Position numbers and translations under genes: made by a program | Assembly (NCBI GenBank): GCA_019423745.1 | Contig: JAHZAV010000066.1 | Coordinates: forward strand, 1 to 5,949 | DNA length: 5,949 nucleotides | From: Lachnospiraceae bacterium | Lineage (GTDB): Bacteria > Bacillota > Clostridia > Lachnospirales > Lachnospiraceae | Direction: 5' to 3' | Shown: positions 1 through 5,495 of the stretch, in pieces | Position numbering within the stretch: position 1 is the stretch's first letter | Layout: each line of letters begins with the position of its first letter | The notes under the pieces: generated by a model | What the model saw: the letters and a program-made list of their open reading frames with translations, nothing else | Told to the model about the DNA's origin: nothing | Database searches by the model: none

Positions 1-51
1 CGACCTCCTGGTCCCAAACCAGGCGCTCTAGCCAAGCTGAGCCACACCCCG
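1..51 (-). tRNA. tRNA-Pro (anticodon UGG), 3' part cut off by the window edge
   Basis: Read on the minus strand from position 51, the sequence begins with the acceptor half CGGGGTG. It continues with a D-arm whose stem is GCTC/GAGC, then an anticodon stem CCTGG/CCAGG around the loop TTTGGGA, and then the start of the variable loop (AGGTCG). The anticodon is TGG, so the tRNA carries proline and reads CCN codons through a wobble U34. The T-arm and the 3' acceptor half lie beyond position 1. The 5' end follows the promoter at 92-120 with a leader of about 35 nt, which would be removed by RNase P. More tRNA genes may follow outside the window. Identity is clear from the anticodon arm; only the 3' end is unseen. 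Confidence 0.95.
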
Positions 52-91
52 AAGTCTATTTTGTTTTGCTCACTTACGTGGCACAAGAATG

Positions 92-120
92 ATTATATAT
101 GAACCCCCTATAATTGTCAA
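92..120 (-). promoter_or_regulatory. Consensus sigma-A promoter P1 of tRNA-Pro
   Basis: On the minus strand, TTGACA (positions 120-115) and TATAAT (97-92) are both perfect consensus hexamers, with an exact 17-bp spacer (98-114). Transcription should start near 85, about 35 nt before the mature tRNA 5' end. The run GGGGG sits in the spacer. Such a strong promoter fits a stable-RNA gene. Confidence 0.9.
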
Positions 121-180
121 CAACTTTTTTTATTTTTTTCAAAAAATTTTCTTTTCCCCAAAAATCCCCTTTAAATCCCT

Positions 181-210
181 ATTACACTCTCCACTTTTGG
201 CGTCTGTCAA
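181..210 (-). promoter_or_regulatory. Probable upstream promoter P2 of tRNA-Pro
   Basis: On the minus strand, TTGACA (210-205) and TGTAAT (186-181, 5 of 6 matches) are separated by 18 bp. This lies about 90 bp upstream of P1 and only 11 bp after the stop codon of the gene ending at 222. No reading frame of note lies between it and the tRNA, so it most likely serves the tRNA as one of two tandem promoters. It is weaker than P1 by sequence, and whether it is used cannot be seen here. Confidence 0.55.
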
Positions 211-221
211 AAAAGGAAAGA

Positions 222-593
222 TTATGATATGCCAATCACCTTATAGCCTGCGTTTTCTACTGTATTTATCAGAATCTCTTCCTCAATTTCCCGATCATAT
301 GTAATTACTGCAGCTCCTTTAGACAGACTGACTTCTGCCTGTACACCATCAAGCTGATTTAATGCATTTGTTATATTTATTACACAATGTTGGCAATGCA
401 TTCCCGCAATCTTCATTGTCTTTTTCCCAACCACCATACCATTCAGTTTCTTTCTTTTTATCTTCCCAGCAGAGCAACTTCCTCCTGCCGGACAGCCGAT
501 ACATTTTACCCCTCTTCTTTTTGCTTTAACCATATACGTAACTGCACATCCAATAATGATGAGCAAAATAATAATTACAACCGCATCTGTCAT
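222..593 (-). CDS. FeoB-associated Cys-rich membrane protein fused to an HMA metal-binding domain
   Basis: This 123-residue protein has two parts. Residues 4-21 form one hydrophobic membrane helix (VVIIILLIIIGCAVTY), followed by a basic stretch (KAKRRGVK) and a Cys cluster C31-x2-C34-P and C40. This is the pattern of the short FeoB-associated Cys-rich membrane proteins found after feoB in many Bacillota. After a basic linker (44-58), residues 59-123 form a heavy-metal-associated domain with the GMHCQHC motif (64-70; ligands C67 and C70) and the usual ending ENAGYKV. The basic segment after the helix predicts that the Cys cluster and HMA domain face the cytoplasm. An AAAGGAGG site (603-610) precedes the ATG by about 9 nt. 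The gene follows feoB by 67 bp and is presumably co-transcribed with it. HMA domains normally bind Cu(I) or other soft metals, so its role in an iron operon is unclear. It may pass metal to or from FeoB or guard against mis-import; both ideas are inference. Confidence 0.88.
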   Translation of the reverse strand: MTDAVVIIILLIIIGCAVTYMVKAKRRGVKCIGCPAGGSCSAGKIKRKKLNGMVVGKKTMKIAGMHCQHCVINITNALNQLDGVQAEVSLSKGAAVITYDREIEEEILINTVENAGYKVIGIS

Positions 594-612
594 AATCTGT
601 TTCCTCCTTTTT

Positions 613-647
613 AATCAAGCGGCAGACCGTTTCGCCCACCGCTGATT
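613..647 (-). other. RNA hairpin in the feoB to Cys-rich/HMA gene gap
   Basis: On the minus strand, AATC-AGCGG pairs with CCGCT-(one bulged base)-GATT. The stem continues inward through TGGGC/GTCTG using several G-U pairs that form only in minus-strand RNA. It ends just upstream of the ribosome binding site at 603-610 and has no T-run after it, so it does not look like a terminator. It could be a stabilising or processing hairpin, or could affect translation of the downstream gene. Confidence 0.5.
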
Positions 648-661
648 ATTATGCCACTTAC

Positions 662-2662
662 CTAACTGGTATGTAAACTATATTCTCCCGCAAACTCTCT
701 GTCTGATTTATGAATTCTCCATATAATAATGGCTATAAACACACCAATAGCAATCAATCCTGGAACAAAAGCCATTCCCAAAGATCCGGTCGTTACCAGC
801 GTACCGAACTGATACACCAAAAAAGCCACCGTATAGCCAGTTGCAAGCTGAAGGCAGATTCCTCCTAACAGCCACTTTCCACTTTTCATTTCCGAATTCA
901 TTGCTCCCAAGGCTGCAAAACAAGGTGGGGTATACAGATTGAACATTAAGTATGCAAGTGCTGCAACTTTTGTAAGTCCCATAATAGTAGCCACTTCATT
1001 TCCACTCCCAACCAAAGCCAGCTCATCTGTATCAATCAGATTTGTAACTCCATAAACAACAGCTAAAGTCCCAACCACGTTCTCTTTTGCGATAAATCCT
1101 GTTATAGCCGCCGCCGCAAGCTGCCACACACCAAATCCAAGGGGAATAAATAATATTGCAAATGGATGGGCCACACTTGCAAGAATAGAAGTATCTGCCG
1201 CTCCCTCTTCCACAGTCTGGAACTGCCAATTAAATGTCTGCATAATCTGCACAACTGTGTTGCATACCAGGATAATCGTTCCGGCTTTAATAATATATGC
1301 CTTACCACGTTCGAGCATAGAAATGCATGCTCTCTTCAGACTAGGAACTTTATATTCAGGCAGCTCAATAATAAAGAAAGATTTACGATATTTCTGCCCT
1401 GTAATTCTTTTGACAAGCAACGCTCCTAAAAGCACCAGCAAAATACCAACCAGATACATCGTAGCTGATACCCACCATGCATCCGCAAAAAATGCTCCTG
1501 CAAACAGAGCAATAACCGGAATTTTTGCTCCGCATGGCATAAACGGTGTCAGCATCGCCGTTGTTCTTCTTTCTCTCTCATTGCGAATTGTACGGGAAGC
1601 CATAACACCAGGAATTGCACAACCGGTACCAATAACCATAGGAATTACAGATTTTCCCGAAAGCCCTACTCTTTTAAAAATCGGATCAAGCACTACCGTT
1701 GCCCGTGCCATATAGCCGCAATCTTCCAAAAGGGCAATAAGAAAATACATAACCATTACCAACGGCAGGAATCCTACTACTGCTCCTACACCACCAATAA
1801 TACCATCCACCAAAAGGGCATACAGCAAAGGGTTCGCATTTTCCATCATTCCACCCACCCAGCTCTGGAAGGTTTCAATCCAGGCAACCAGCCAGTCTGC
1901 AATCCAGGTTCCCAGCGTAGTCTGTGATATAAAGAACACAAGGAAAATAACAGCCGCAAAGATAGGAATACCAATAATCTTATGCGTAATTACATCATCA
2001 ATTTTATCCTGAACATTCTTATCTTTCGTATAAACCGTCCTTTTTTCTACCTGCTTTACAATTCCGTTTACAAATTGAAAACGCTTTCTGTCAGCAGCTT
2101 CTACTGCACTTTTATCCTTCAGATTAATATCCGCCTGTACATAAGGTGCCTCCTGATTTTTCCCTTTTAAAGCAGCCGCCCGGCTCACAACTTCTTTTAA
2201 TCCTTGATGACCAGAAGAAGTAGAGACTGTTTTAACAACGGGACACCCTAATTTTTCAGCCAAAAGTTTTTCATCAATTTGTGTTTTCTTCTTTTCTGTG
2301 ACATCACTTTTATTCAGCGCCACTACAACCGGAATCCCTAACTCCAGTAACTGAGTGGTAAAAAACAGACTTCTGCTTAAATTTGTAGCATCTACAATAT
2401 TAACAATAACATCTGGTTTTTCATCCTTTACAAAACTACTGGTAATGCTTTCTTCAGAAGTAAAAGGTGACATAGAATAAGCACCCGGAAGATCTACTGC
2501 TGTCAACTCCTCCCCCTGATCATAATAAAGCCTTTTTATCGGACTTTCCTTCTTTTCTACTGTAACACCCGCCCAGTTTCCAACGCGCTCATTTCTCCCT
2601 GTCAACGCATTGTACATCGTCGTTTTCCCACTATTGGGATTTCCCGCAAAAGCGATCCTCAT
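662..2662 (-). CDS. feoB: Ferrous iron transport protein B (FeoB), GTP-dependent Fe(II) transporter
   Basis: FeoB is the inner-membrane Fe(II) permease with a cytoplasmic G domain. In this 666-residue protein the G motifs are GNPNSGKT (7-14, P-loop), NWAGVTVE (29-36, G2/switch I with T34), DLPG (57-60, G3), NKSD (117-120, G4) and a G5-like STSS near 147-150. A helical regulatory segment follows to about 225. The membrane part starts near 229 and carries the family signatures EDCGYMAR (313-320), GTGCAIPG (345-352), MPCGAKIPV (375-383), GFIAKENVVGTL (522-533) and LYTPPCFAALGAM (576-588). C348, C377 and C581 lie in the regions thought to line the iron path. The protein is shorter than the 773-residue E. 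coli FeoB but full-length for the clostridial type, with no break. The ATG has AAAGGAGG about 10 nt upstream (2673-2680). feoA lies upstream, with an operator array and a terminator-like hairpin in the 104-bp gap, so feoB probably has partly separate control. Confidence 0.97.
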   Translation of the reverse strand: MRIAFAGNPNSGKTTMYNALTGRNERVGNWAGVTVEKKESPIKRLYYDQGEELTAVDLPGAYSMSPFTSEESITSSFVKDEKPDVIVNIVDATNLSRSLFFTTQLLELGIPVVVALNKSDVTEKKKTQIDEKLLAEKLGCPVVKTVSTSSGHQGLKEVVSRAAALKGKNQEAPYVQADINLKDKSAVEAADRKRFQFVNGIVKQVEKRTVYTKDKNVQDKIDDVITHKIIGIPIFAAVIFLVFFISQTTLGTWIADWLVAWIETFQSWVGGMMENANPLLYALLVDGIIGGVGAVVGFLPLVMVMYFLIALLEDCGYMARATVVLDPIFKRVGLSGKSVIPMVIGTGCAIPGVMASRTIRNERERRTTAMLTPFMPCGAKIPVIALFAGAFFADAWWVSATMYLVGILLVLLGALLVKRITGQKYRKSFFIIELPEYKVPSLKRACISMLERGKAYIIKAGTIILVCNTVVQIMQTFNWQFQTVEEGAADTSILASVAHPFAILFIPLGFGVWQLAAAAITGFIAKENVVGTLAVVYGVTNLIDTDELALVGSGNEVATIMGLTKVAALAYLMFNLYTPPCFAALGAMNSEMKSGKWLLGGICLQLATGYTVAFLVYQFGTLVTTGSLGMAFVPGLIAIGVFIAIIIWRIHKSDREFAGEYSLHTS

Positions 2663-2690
2663 AATACATATTCCTCCTTTACTACAACAG

Positions 2691-2726
2691 ATTAGATATT
2701 GCTAATTTTAATTAGTTGTAACTAAT
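2691..2726. promoter_or_regulatory. Operator array of four alternating TTAG/CTAA half-sites upstream of feoB
   Basis: On the + strand, TTAG (2692-2695), CTAA (2702-2705), TTAG (2712-2715) and CTAA (2722-2725) are each separated by exactly 6 bp, giving a 10-bp period. The first pair and the last pair each form a TTAG-N6-CTAA site, the same core as the palindrome over the feoA promoter (3066-3079). The right-hand site extends to perfect 7-bp arms, ATTAGTT/AACTAAT. The array begins 28 bp upstream of the feoB start codon. It is probably a binding site for the same metal-responsive repressor as at feoA, with two dimers on one face of the DNA. No clear -35/-10 pair was found within it, only weak candidates. 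Confidence 0.65.
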
Positions 2727-2736
2727 CATCTTGTTT

Positions 2737-2767
2737 AAAAAAAGCAGTGAATCTCTTCACCAGCTTT
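2737..2767 (-). terminator. Rho-independent terminator or attenuator between feoA and feoB
   Basis: On the minus strand, AAAGC-T-GGTGAA pairs with TTCACTGCTTT around a GAGA tetraloop. This gives an 11-bp stem with one bulged T and one G-U pair, followed directly by seven Ts (positions 2743-2737). The stem starts at the last base of the feoA stop codon. This is a good intrinsic terminator by form. As feoB lies just beyond, it probably lowers read-through and sets the feoA:feoB ratio, or closes a feoA-only transcript. Confidence 0.75.
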
Positions 2768-2979
2768 TATATTGAAATAGCTTGTGCTAAATCAGTATCA
2801 ATATTGTATCTTCCATCTTTGATAGAAACTACACATCCACCTTTCAAATGGGAAACTACAGTAATAGGCTCACCGCTGTAACAGCCTAACGAAAACAAAA
2901 AGGATTTTAACTCTTCATCCTCTGTTACAACCTCTTTTACAATATATTCTTCGCCCTCTTGAGCATGTAATAAATTCAT
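2767..2979 (-). CDS. feoA: Ferrous iron transport protein A (FeoA), SH3-like domain
   Basis: This 70-residue cytoplasmic protein has the size and pattern of FeoA, a small SH3-like beta-barrel that helps FeoB work, probably by contacting its cytoplasmic part. The first 18 residues (to EEYIVKEVV) form the opening strand. ELKSFLFSLGCYSGEPITVV (residues 23-42) matches the family's conserved segment, in which a short helix leads into a Gly-containing turn before a strand. KGGCVVSIKDGRYNIDTDLAQAI closes the barrel. AGGAGG (2989-2994) lies about 9 nt before the ATG, which sets the start. It is the first gene of the feo operon, transcribed from the promoter at 3068-3096 with a leader of about 80 nt. 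It has two Cys (C33, C49), not in a metal-site pattern. The call rests on length, pattern and its place just before feoB. Confidence 0.93.
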   Translation of the reverse strand: MNLLHAQEGEEYIVKEVVTEDEELKSFLFSLGCYSGEPITVVSHLKGGCVVSIKDGRYNIDTDLAQAISI

Positions 2980-3063
2980 ATTTCTAATCCTCCTGACCGT
3001 TTACATCAACAGTCATTTCCTAAATCTGACAACAACTCATTCCACAATGGTATCCCAGACAAT

Positions 3064-3081
3064 GGTTAGTATATACTAACC
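3064..3081. promoter_or_regulatory. 18-bp perfect palindromic operator over the feoA -10 box
   Basis: GGTTAGTATATACTAACC is a perfect palindrome that fully covers the -10 hexamer of the feoA promoter, so a bound protein would block RNA polymerase. Its core, TTAG-N6-CTAA, is repeated twice in the feoA-feoB gap. The half-sites GGTTAG and CTAACC also occur in IdeR/DtxR boxes of other bacteria, but with a shorter centre. It does not resemble a Fur box. A DtxR-like iron or manganese regulator is therefore plausible but unproven. Confidence 0.8.
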
Positions 3082-3096
3082 TCTGGTTTCTGTCAA
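3068..3096 (-). promoter_or_regulatory. Sigma-A promoter of the feo operon
   Basis: On the minus strand, TTGACA (3096-3091, perfect) and TATACT (3073-3068, 5 of 6) are separated by exactly 17 bp. The start site should fall near 3061, giving an untranslated leader of about 80 nt before feoA. The -35 box begins only 27 bp after the stop codon of the gene ending at 3124. The -10 box lies inside the palindrome 3064-3081. Confidence 0.85.
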
Positions 3097-3123
3097 GAAG
3101 ATTATCTTTATTTTTCAAACCTT

Positions 3124-3606
3124 TTATTCAATGTAATGTATTTTATAATCGATTTTTCCCTCCTGATCCATCTGCATTACGATATAACTTGGTTTTCTTC
3201 CTTTCTGCCTGGGATACGCTATACTGCCCGGATTCAAAGTAACAAGATCTGATTCTATAGTCAGAGAAGGCATATGAGTGTGTCCATACATTACAATATC
3301 CGCCCCACGGCCTCTGGCTTCCGATTTCAGGCGTTCTTCACCCATTCCCACAAAATATCCATGCCCATGCGTAATAAACACATGATGCTCACCGATAAAA
3401 AACTCTTCTTCCCAAGGCAAATGTGAAAAGAAATCATTGTTCCCACTAACAATGTGAACAGGACAGCTAACCATCGCTTCTATATAGTCTTCCTTCCCTT
3501 CCACATCTCCCAAATGGATCATCATATCGATATGACCTGTTTCTTCCAATGCCCGTTCCAGGTTACCGTGGGATTTATGCGTATCACTTACTACCAATAT
3601 CCTCAT
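3124..3606 (-). CDS. YfcE/MJ0936-like metallophosphodiesterase
   Basis: This 160-residue cytoplasmic enzyme belongs to the calcineurin-like metallophosphoesterases of the YfcE/MJ0936 type, which hydrolyse phosphodiester bonds with a two-metal centre, often Mn(II). All metal motifs are present in order: D8-x-H10 (SDTH), G33-D34 (HLGD), G55-N56-N57-D58, H80-G81-H82 and G108-H109-T110-H111, then the family's NPGS turn (125-128). The length is close to MJ0936 and slightly below E. coli YfcE. The physiological substrate is not known from sequence. AAAGGAG (3619-3625) lies about 12 nt before the ATG, a little far. The gap to rdgB upstream is 22 bp, so it is the last gene of the methyltransferase-rdgB operon. 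No terminator is visible before the feoA promoter. Confidence 0.93.
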   Translation of the reverse strand: MRILVVSDTHKSHGNLERALEETGHIDMMIHLGDVEGKEDYIEAMVSCPVHIVSGNNDFFSHLPWEEEFFIGEHHVFITHGHGYFVGMGEERLKSEARGRGADIVMYGHTHMPSLTIESDLVTLNPGSIAYPRQKGRKPSYIVMQMDQEGKIDYKIHYIE

Positions 3607-3628
3607 ATTACTCTCAGACTCCTTTATT

Positions 3629-4240
3629 CTAACGTTGTTCCAGAATATGGCGCATTTTCCTCAGCCCCTCTCCTCTGTGGCTCAACTCATTTTTCTTTTC
3701 CGGCTGAAGCTGTGCACTTGTACATCCGTACTGTGGTAAAAAGAATATCGGATCATAGCCGAATCCATTTTCTCCTGCTATTTCATATCCAATTCTGCCT
3801 TCCATAGTTCCTCTGACAACTTCTTCTGTTCCATCCGGAAATGCCGCTGCTATAGCGCAGACAAACCGAGCTGTTCTTTTTTCATCCGGAACACCAGAAA
3901 GTCTGTCAAGAAGAGCATTATTTTTTATATCATAAGAAGTATCTTCTCCAAGATAACGGGCAGAGTAGATACCCGGTTCTTTATTCAAATAATCTATTTC
4001 AAGTCCCGAATCATCTGCCAAAACAATAGCATCCTTATATTGTTCCATGGCAGAGGCTATCTTTCGAATTTCTCTGGCCTTAATCAACGCATTCTCTTCA
4101 AATGTCGTTCCATCTTCTATCACATCAGCTTCTATGCCAGCTTCTTTCTGTGACAAAATCACTGCATCCAGATCCTTAAGAATCATTCGGATCTCTTCCA
4201 TTTTATTTTTATTTCCTGTTGCAAAAATAATTGTTTTCAT
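3629..4240 (-). CDS. rdgB: XTP/dITP pyrophosphatase (RdgB/HAM1 family)
   Basis: This enzyme hydrolyses non-canonical purine nucleoside triphosphates (XTP, ITP, dITP) to monophosphates and pyrophosphate, keeping deaminated bases out of DNA and RNA. The 203-residue length is normal. Signatures are TGNKNK (8-13, phosphate binding), EDGTTFEENA (42-51), ADDSGLE (75-81, containing the Mg-binding acids), PGIYSARY (89-96), ENGFGYDPIF (157-166, base recognition) and SHRG (187-190, in place of the more usual SHRA). The ATG has AAGGA about 10 nt upstream (4251-4255). It lies 19 bp after the methyltransferase gene and 22 bp before the phosphodiesterase gene, so the three are very likely one transcript. 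The pairing of rdgB with a YfcE-like gene is common in Bacillota. Confidence 0.96.
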   Translation of the reverse strand: MKTIIFATGNKNKMEEIRMILKDLDAVILSQKEAGIEADVIEDGTTFEENALIKAREIRKIASAMEQYKDAIVLADDSGLEIDYLNKEPGIYSARYLGEDTSYDIKNNALLDRLSGVPDEKRTARFVCAIAAAFPDGTEEVVRGTMEGRIGYEIAGENGFGYDPIFFLPQYGCTSAQLQPEKKNELSHRGEGLRKMRHILEQR

Positions 4241-4259
4241 CTGATATCCATCCTTTTAT

Positions 4260-5417
4260 TTATTGCTGTTTGGGTTCTCTCCTAGGGGGTTTAGGGCCTA
4301 AAAACTGATAGAAATAAGTCTTTAGCATTCCATTATAAATTTTCCTGTTTTTGTCTGCCGTTCTTCCAAAATATCTCTGGGCATCCTCATAACTTGTAAT
4401 CATATAAGCCGACCAGGAATCCAATTTGGAAAAACTCTCTCCAAAAGCACGATACAACTGCGGCAAATCTTTTTTATCTTCCAGCCTTTCCCCATAAGGT
4501 GGGTTCGTAATAATAAAACCATATTTGCCGGAATGCCTAAGTTCTCGAACATCCCTTTCCTGAAAATGAATCAAATGATCCACCCCAGCTTCTCTGGCAT
4601 TACGTCTTGCAATCTTGATCACACTTCCATCGATATCATATCCCTGAATATCTGTATCAATCTCCGTCTTTATCTTTGCTTCCGCTTCGTCCACTGCCTC
4701 ATACCACATTTTTTTCGGAAGCAGATTTGTCCATCCTTCTGCTGTAAAAGATCGATTCATTCCAGGAGCAATATTTGCTGCCATCATAGCCGCTTCAATT
4801 GGGAAAGTGCCACTGCCACAGAAAGGATCCACTAAAATTCTATCTTTACTCCACGGCGTAAGCATAATAAGCGCTGCTGCCAACGTTTCAGTAATAGGTG
4901 CTCTTCCAGATACTTCCCTATATCCTCTTTTATGAAGAGAAATTCCAGAAGTATCGATCCCTACAGTAACCAAATCTTTTTTCAGAAATACTCTTAACGG
5001 ATAGGATGCCCCATCCTCTTCAAACCACTCTTTATGATAAGACTTCTGCATTCTTCTTACAATTGCTTTTTTCATAATGGACTGTATATCAGAAGGACTG
5101 AAAAGCTTACTTTTTACTGATGCTGCCTTAGCAACCCAAAATTTTCCATTTTCAGGTATGTAATCTTCCCAAGAAAGTTCCCTGGTTTTTTCAAACAGTT
5201 CATCGAATGTTTCTGCCTTAAACTCTCCCACCTTCAATAGCACTCTTTCTGCCGTGCGCAGAAAAATATTAGCCCTGCAAATTGCAGATATATCTCCGTA
5301 GAAAGAAACTCTTCCATCTTCTGTTGATGATATCTCATATCCCAATGCCTGAATTTCTCTTTTCAATACCGCTTCCAAACCAAAATGGCAAGGCGCAATC
5401 AGTTCTATTCTATTCAT
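4260..5417 (-). CDS. THUMP-domain RNA methyltransferase, RlmL/YpsC-like (probable 23S rRNA guanine-N2 methyltransferase)
   Basis: This protein is a SAM-dependent RNA methyltransferase of the group that includes the N-terminal half of E. coli RlmL and B. subtilis YpsC. By homology it would methylate guanine N2 in 23S rRNA; the exact base is inference. From the preferred start it has 385 residues. An N-terminal region (IELIAPCHFGLEAVLKREI) leads into a THUMP RNA-binding domain (about 45-155), then LHKRGYR (161-167). The Rossmann-like domain follows, with DPFCGSGTF (197-205, SAM loop), YDID (260-263, binding the SAM ribose) and the catalytic NPPYGER (305-311), typical of N-methylation. The C-terminus is basic and Pro-rich. 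An in-frame ATG at 5429 adds MEII but has no ribosome binding site, whereas the ATG at 5417 has GGAG 6 nt upstream (5424-5427). The first two codons of the longer version overlap that site, so 5417 is preferred. It is the first gene of the operon with rdgB. Confidence 0.93.
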   Translation of the reverse strand: MNRIELIAPCHFGLEAVLKREIQALGYEISSTEDGRVSFYGDISAICRANIFLRTAERVLLKVGEFKAETFDELFEKTRELSWEDYIPENGKFWVAKAASVKSKLFSPSDIQSIMKKAIVRRMQKSYHKEWFEEDGASYPLRVFLKKDLVTVGIDTSGISLHKRGYREVSGRAPITETLAAALIMLTPWSKDRILVDPFCGSGTFPIEAAMMAANIAPGMNRSFTAEGWTNLLPKKMWYEAVDEAEAKIKTEIDTDIQGYDIDGSVIKIARRNAREAGVDHLIHFQERDVRELRHSGKYGFIITNPPYGERLEDKKDLPQLYRAFGESFSKLDSWSAYMITSYEDAQRYFGRTADKNRKIYNGMLKTYFYQFLGPKPPRREPKQQ

Positions 5418-5423
5418 AATAAT

Positions 5424-5427
5424 CTCC
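5424..5427 (-). promoter_or_regulatory. Ribosome binding site that decides the methyltransferase start
   Basis: GGAG on the minus strand lies 6 nt before the ATG at 5417-5415. It lies inside the reading frame if the upstream ATG at 5429 is used, and the stretch upstream of 5429 has no purine-rich match to the ribosome. It therefore supports the shorter protein, which begins MNRIELIAP like its relatives. Confidence 0.7.
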
Positions 5428-5449
5428 ATACATTTATTCTATTCTTATC

Positions 5450-5478
5450 ATCTTATTGTTTCTTAAGAAATTTGTCAA
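5450..5478 (-). promoter_or_regulatory. Promoter of the methyltransferase-rdgB-phosphodiesterase operon
   Basis: On the minus strand, TTGACA (5478-5473, perfect) and TAAGAT (5455-5450, 4 of 6) are separated by 17 bp. The start would fall near 5443, giving a short leader of about 25 nt before the ATG at 5417. The spacer holds a 12-bp perfect palindrome, TTTCTTAAGAAA (5459-5470). Confidence 0.65.
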
Positions 5479-5495
5479 TCACGGACAGGATAATT

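Noticed and set aside
132..147. AT-only inverted repeat ATTTTTTTC/AAAAAAT as a terminator for the feo operon
   Set aside because: The stem has no G-C pairs and would be too weak; the A/T runs are as likely to be an upstream promoter element for P1.
102..180. G-tracts on the minus strand near 150-180 as a G-quadruplex
   Set aside because: Only three closely spaced tracts are present there (the fourth, at 104-108, is far off), so a four-tract fold is not supported.
89..304. A + strand open frame across the tRNA promoter region
   Set aside because: It overlaps both tRNA promoters and the HMA-domain end on the other strand, is low-complexity Phe/Pro-rich and has no ribosome binding site.
1257..1715. 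A 152-codon + strand open frame inside feoB
   Set aside because: It lies wholly opposite the conserved FeoB membrane domain and has no family features of its own.
2980..3061. A metal riboswitch in the feoA leader
   Set aside because: The roughly 80-nt leader shows no strong helices or known riboswitch core. Regulation is better explained by the operator over the -10 box.
3064..3081. Fur box at the feoA promoter
   Set aside because: The palindrome lacks the ATAAT/ATTAT-type hexamers of Fur boxes; TTAG/CTAA half-sites fit a DtxR-like regulator better.
5418..5429. A longer methyltransferase start at ATG 5429, adding four residues
   Set aside because: No ribosome binding site lies upstream of it. 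The GGAG that fits the ATG at 5417 overlaps its first codons, and relatives begin at the MNRIELIAP-like position.
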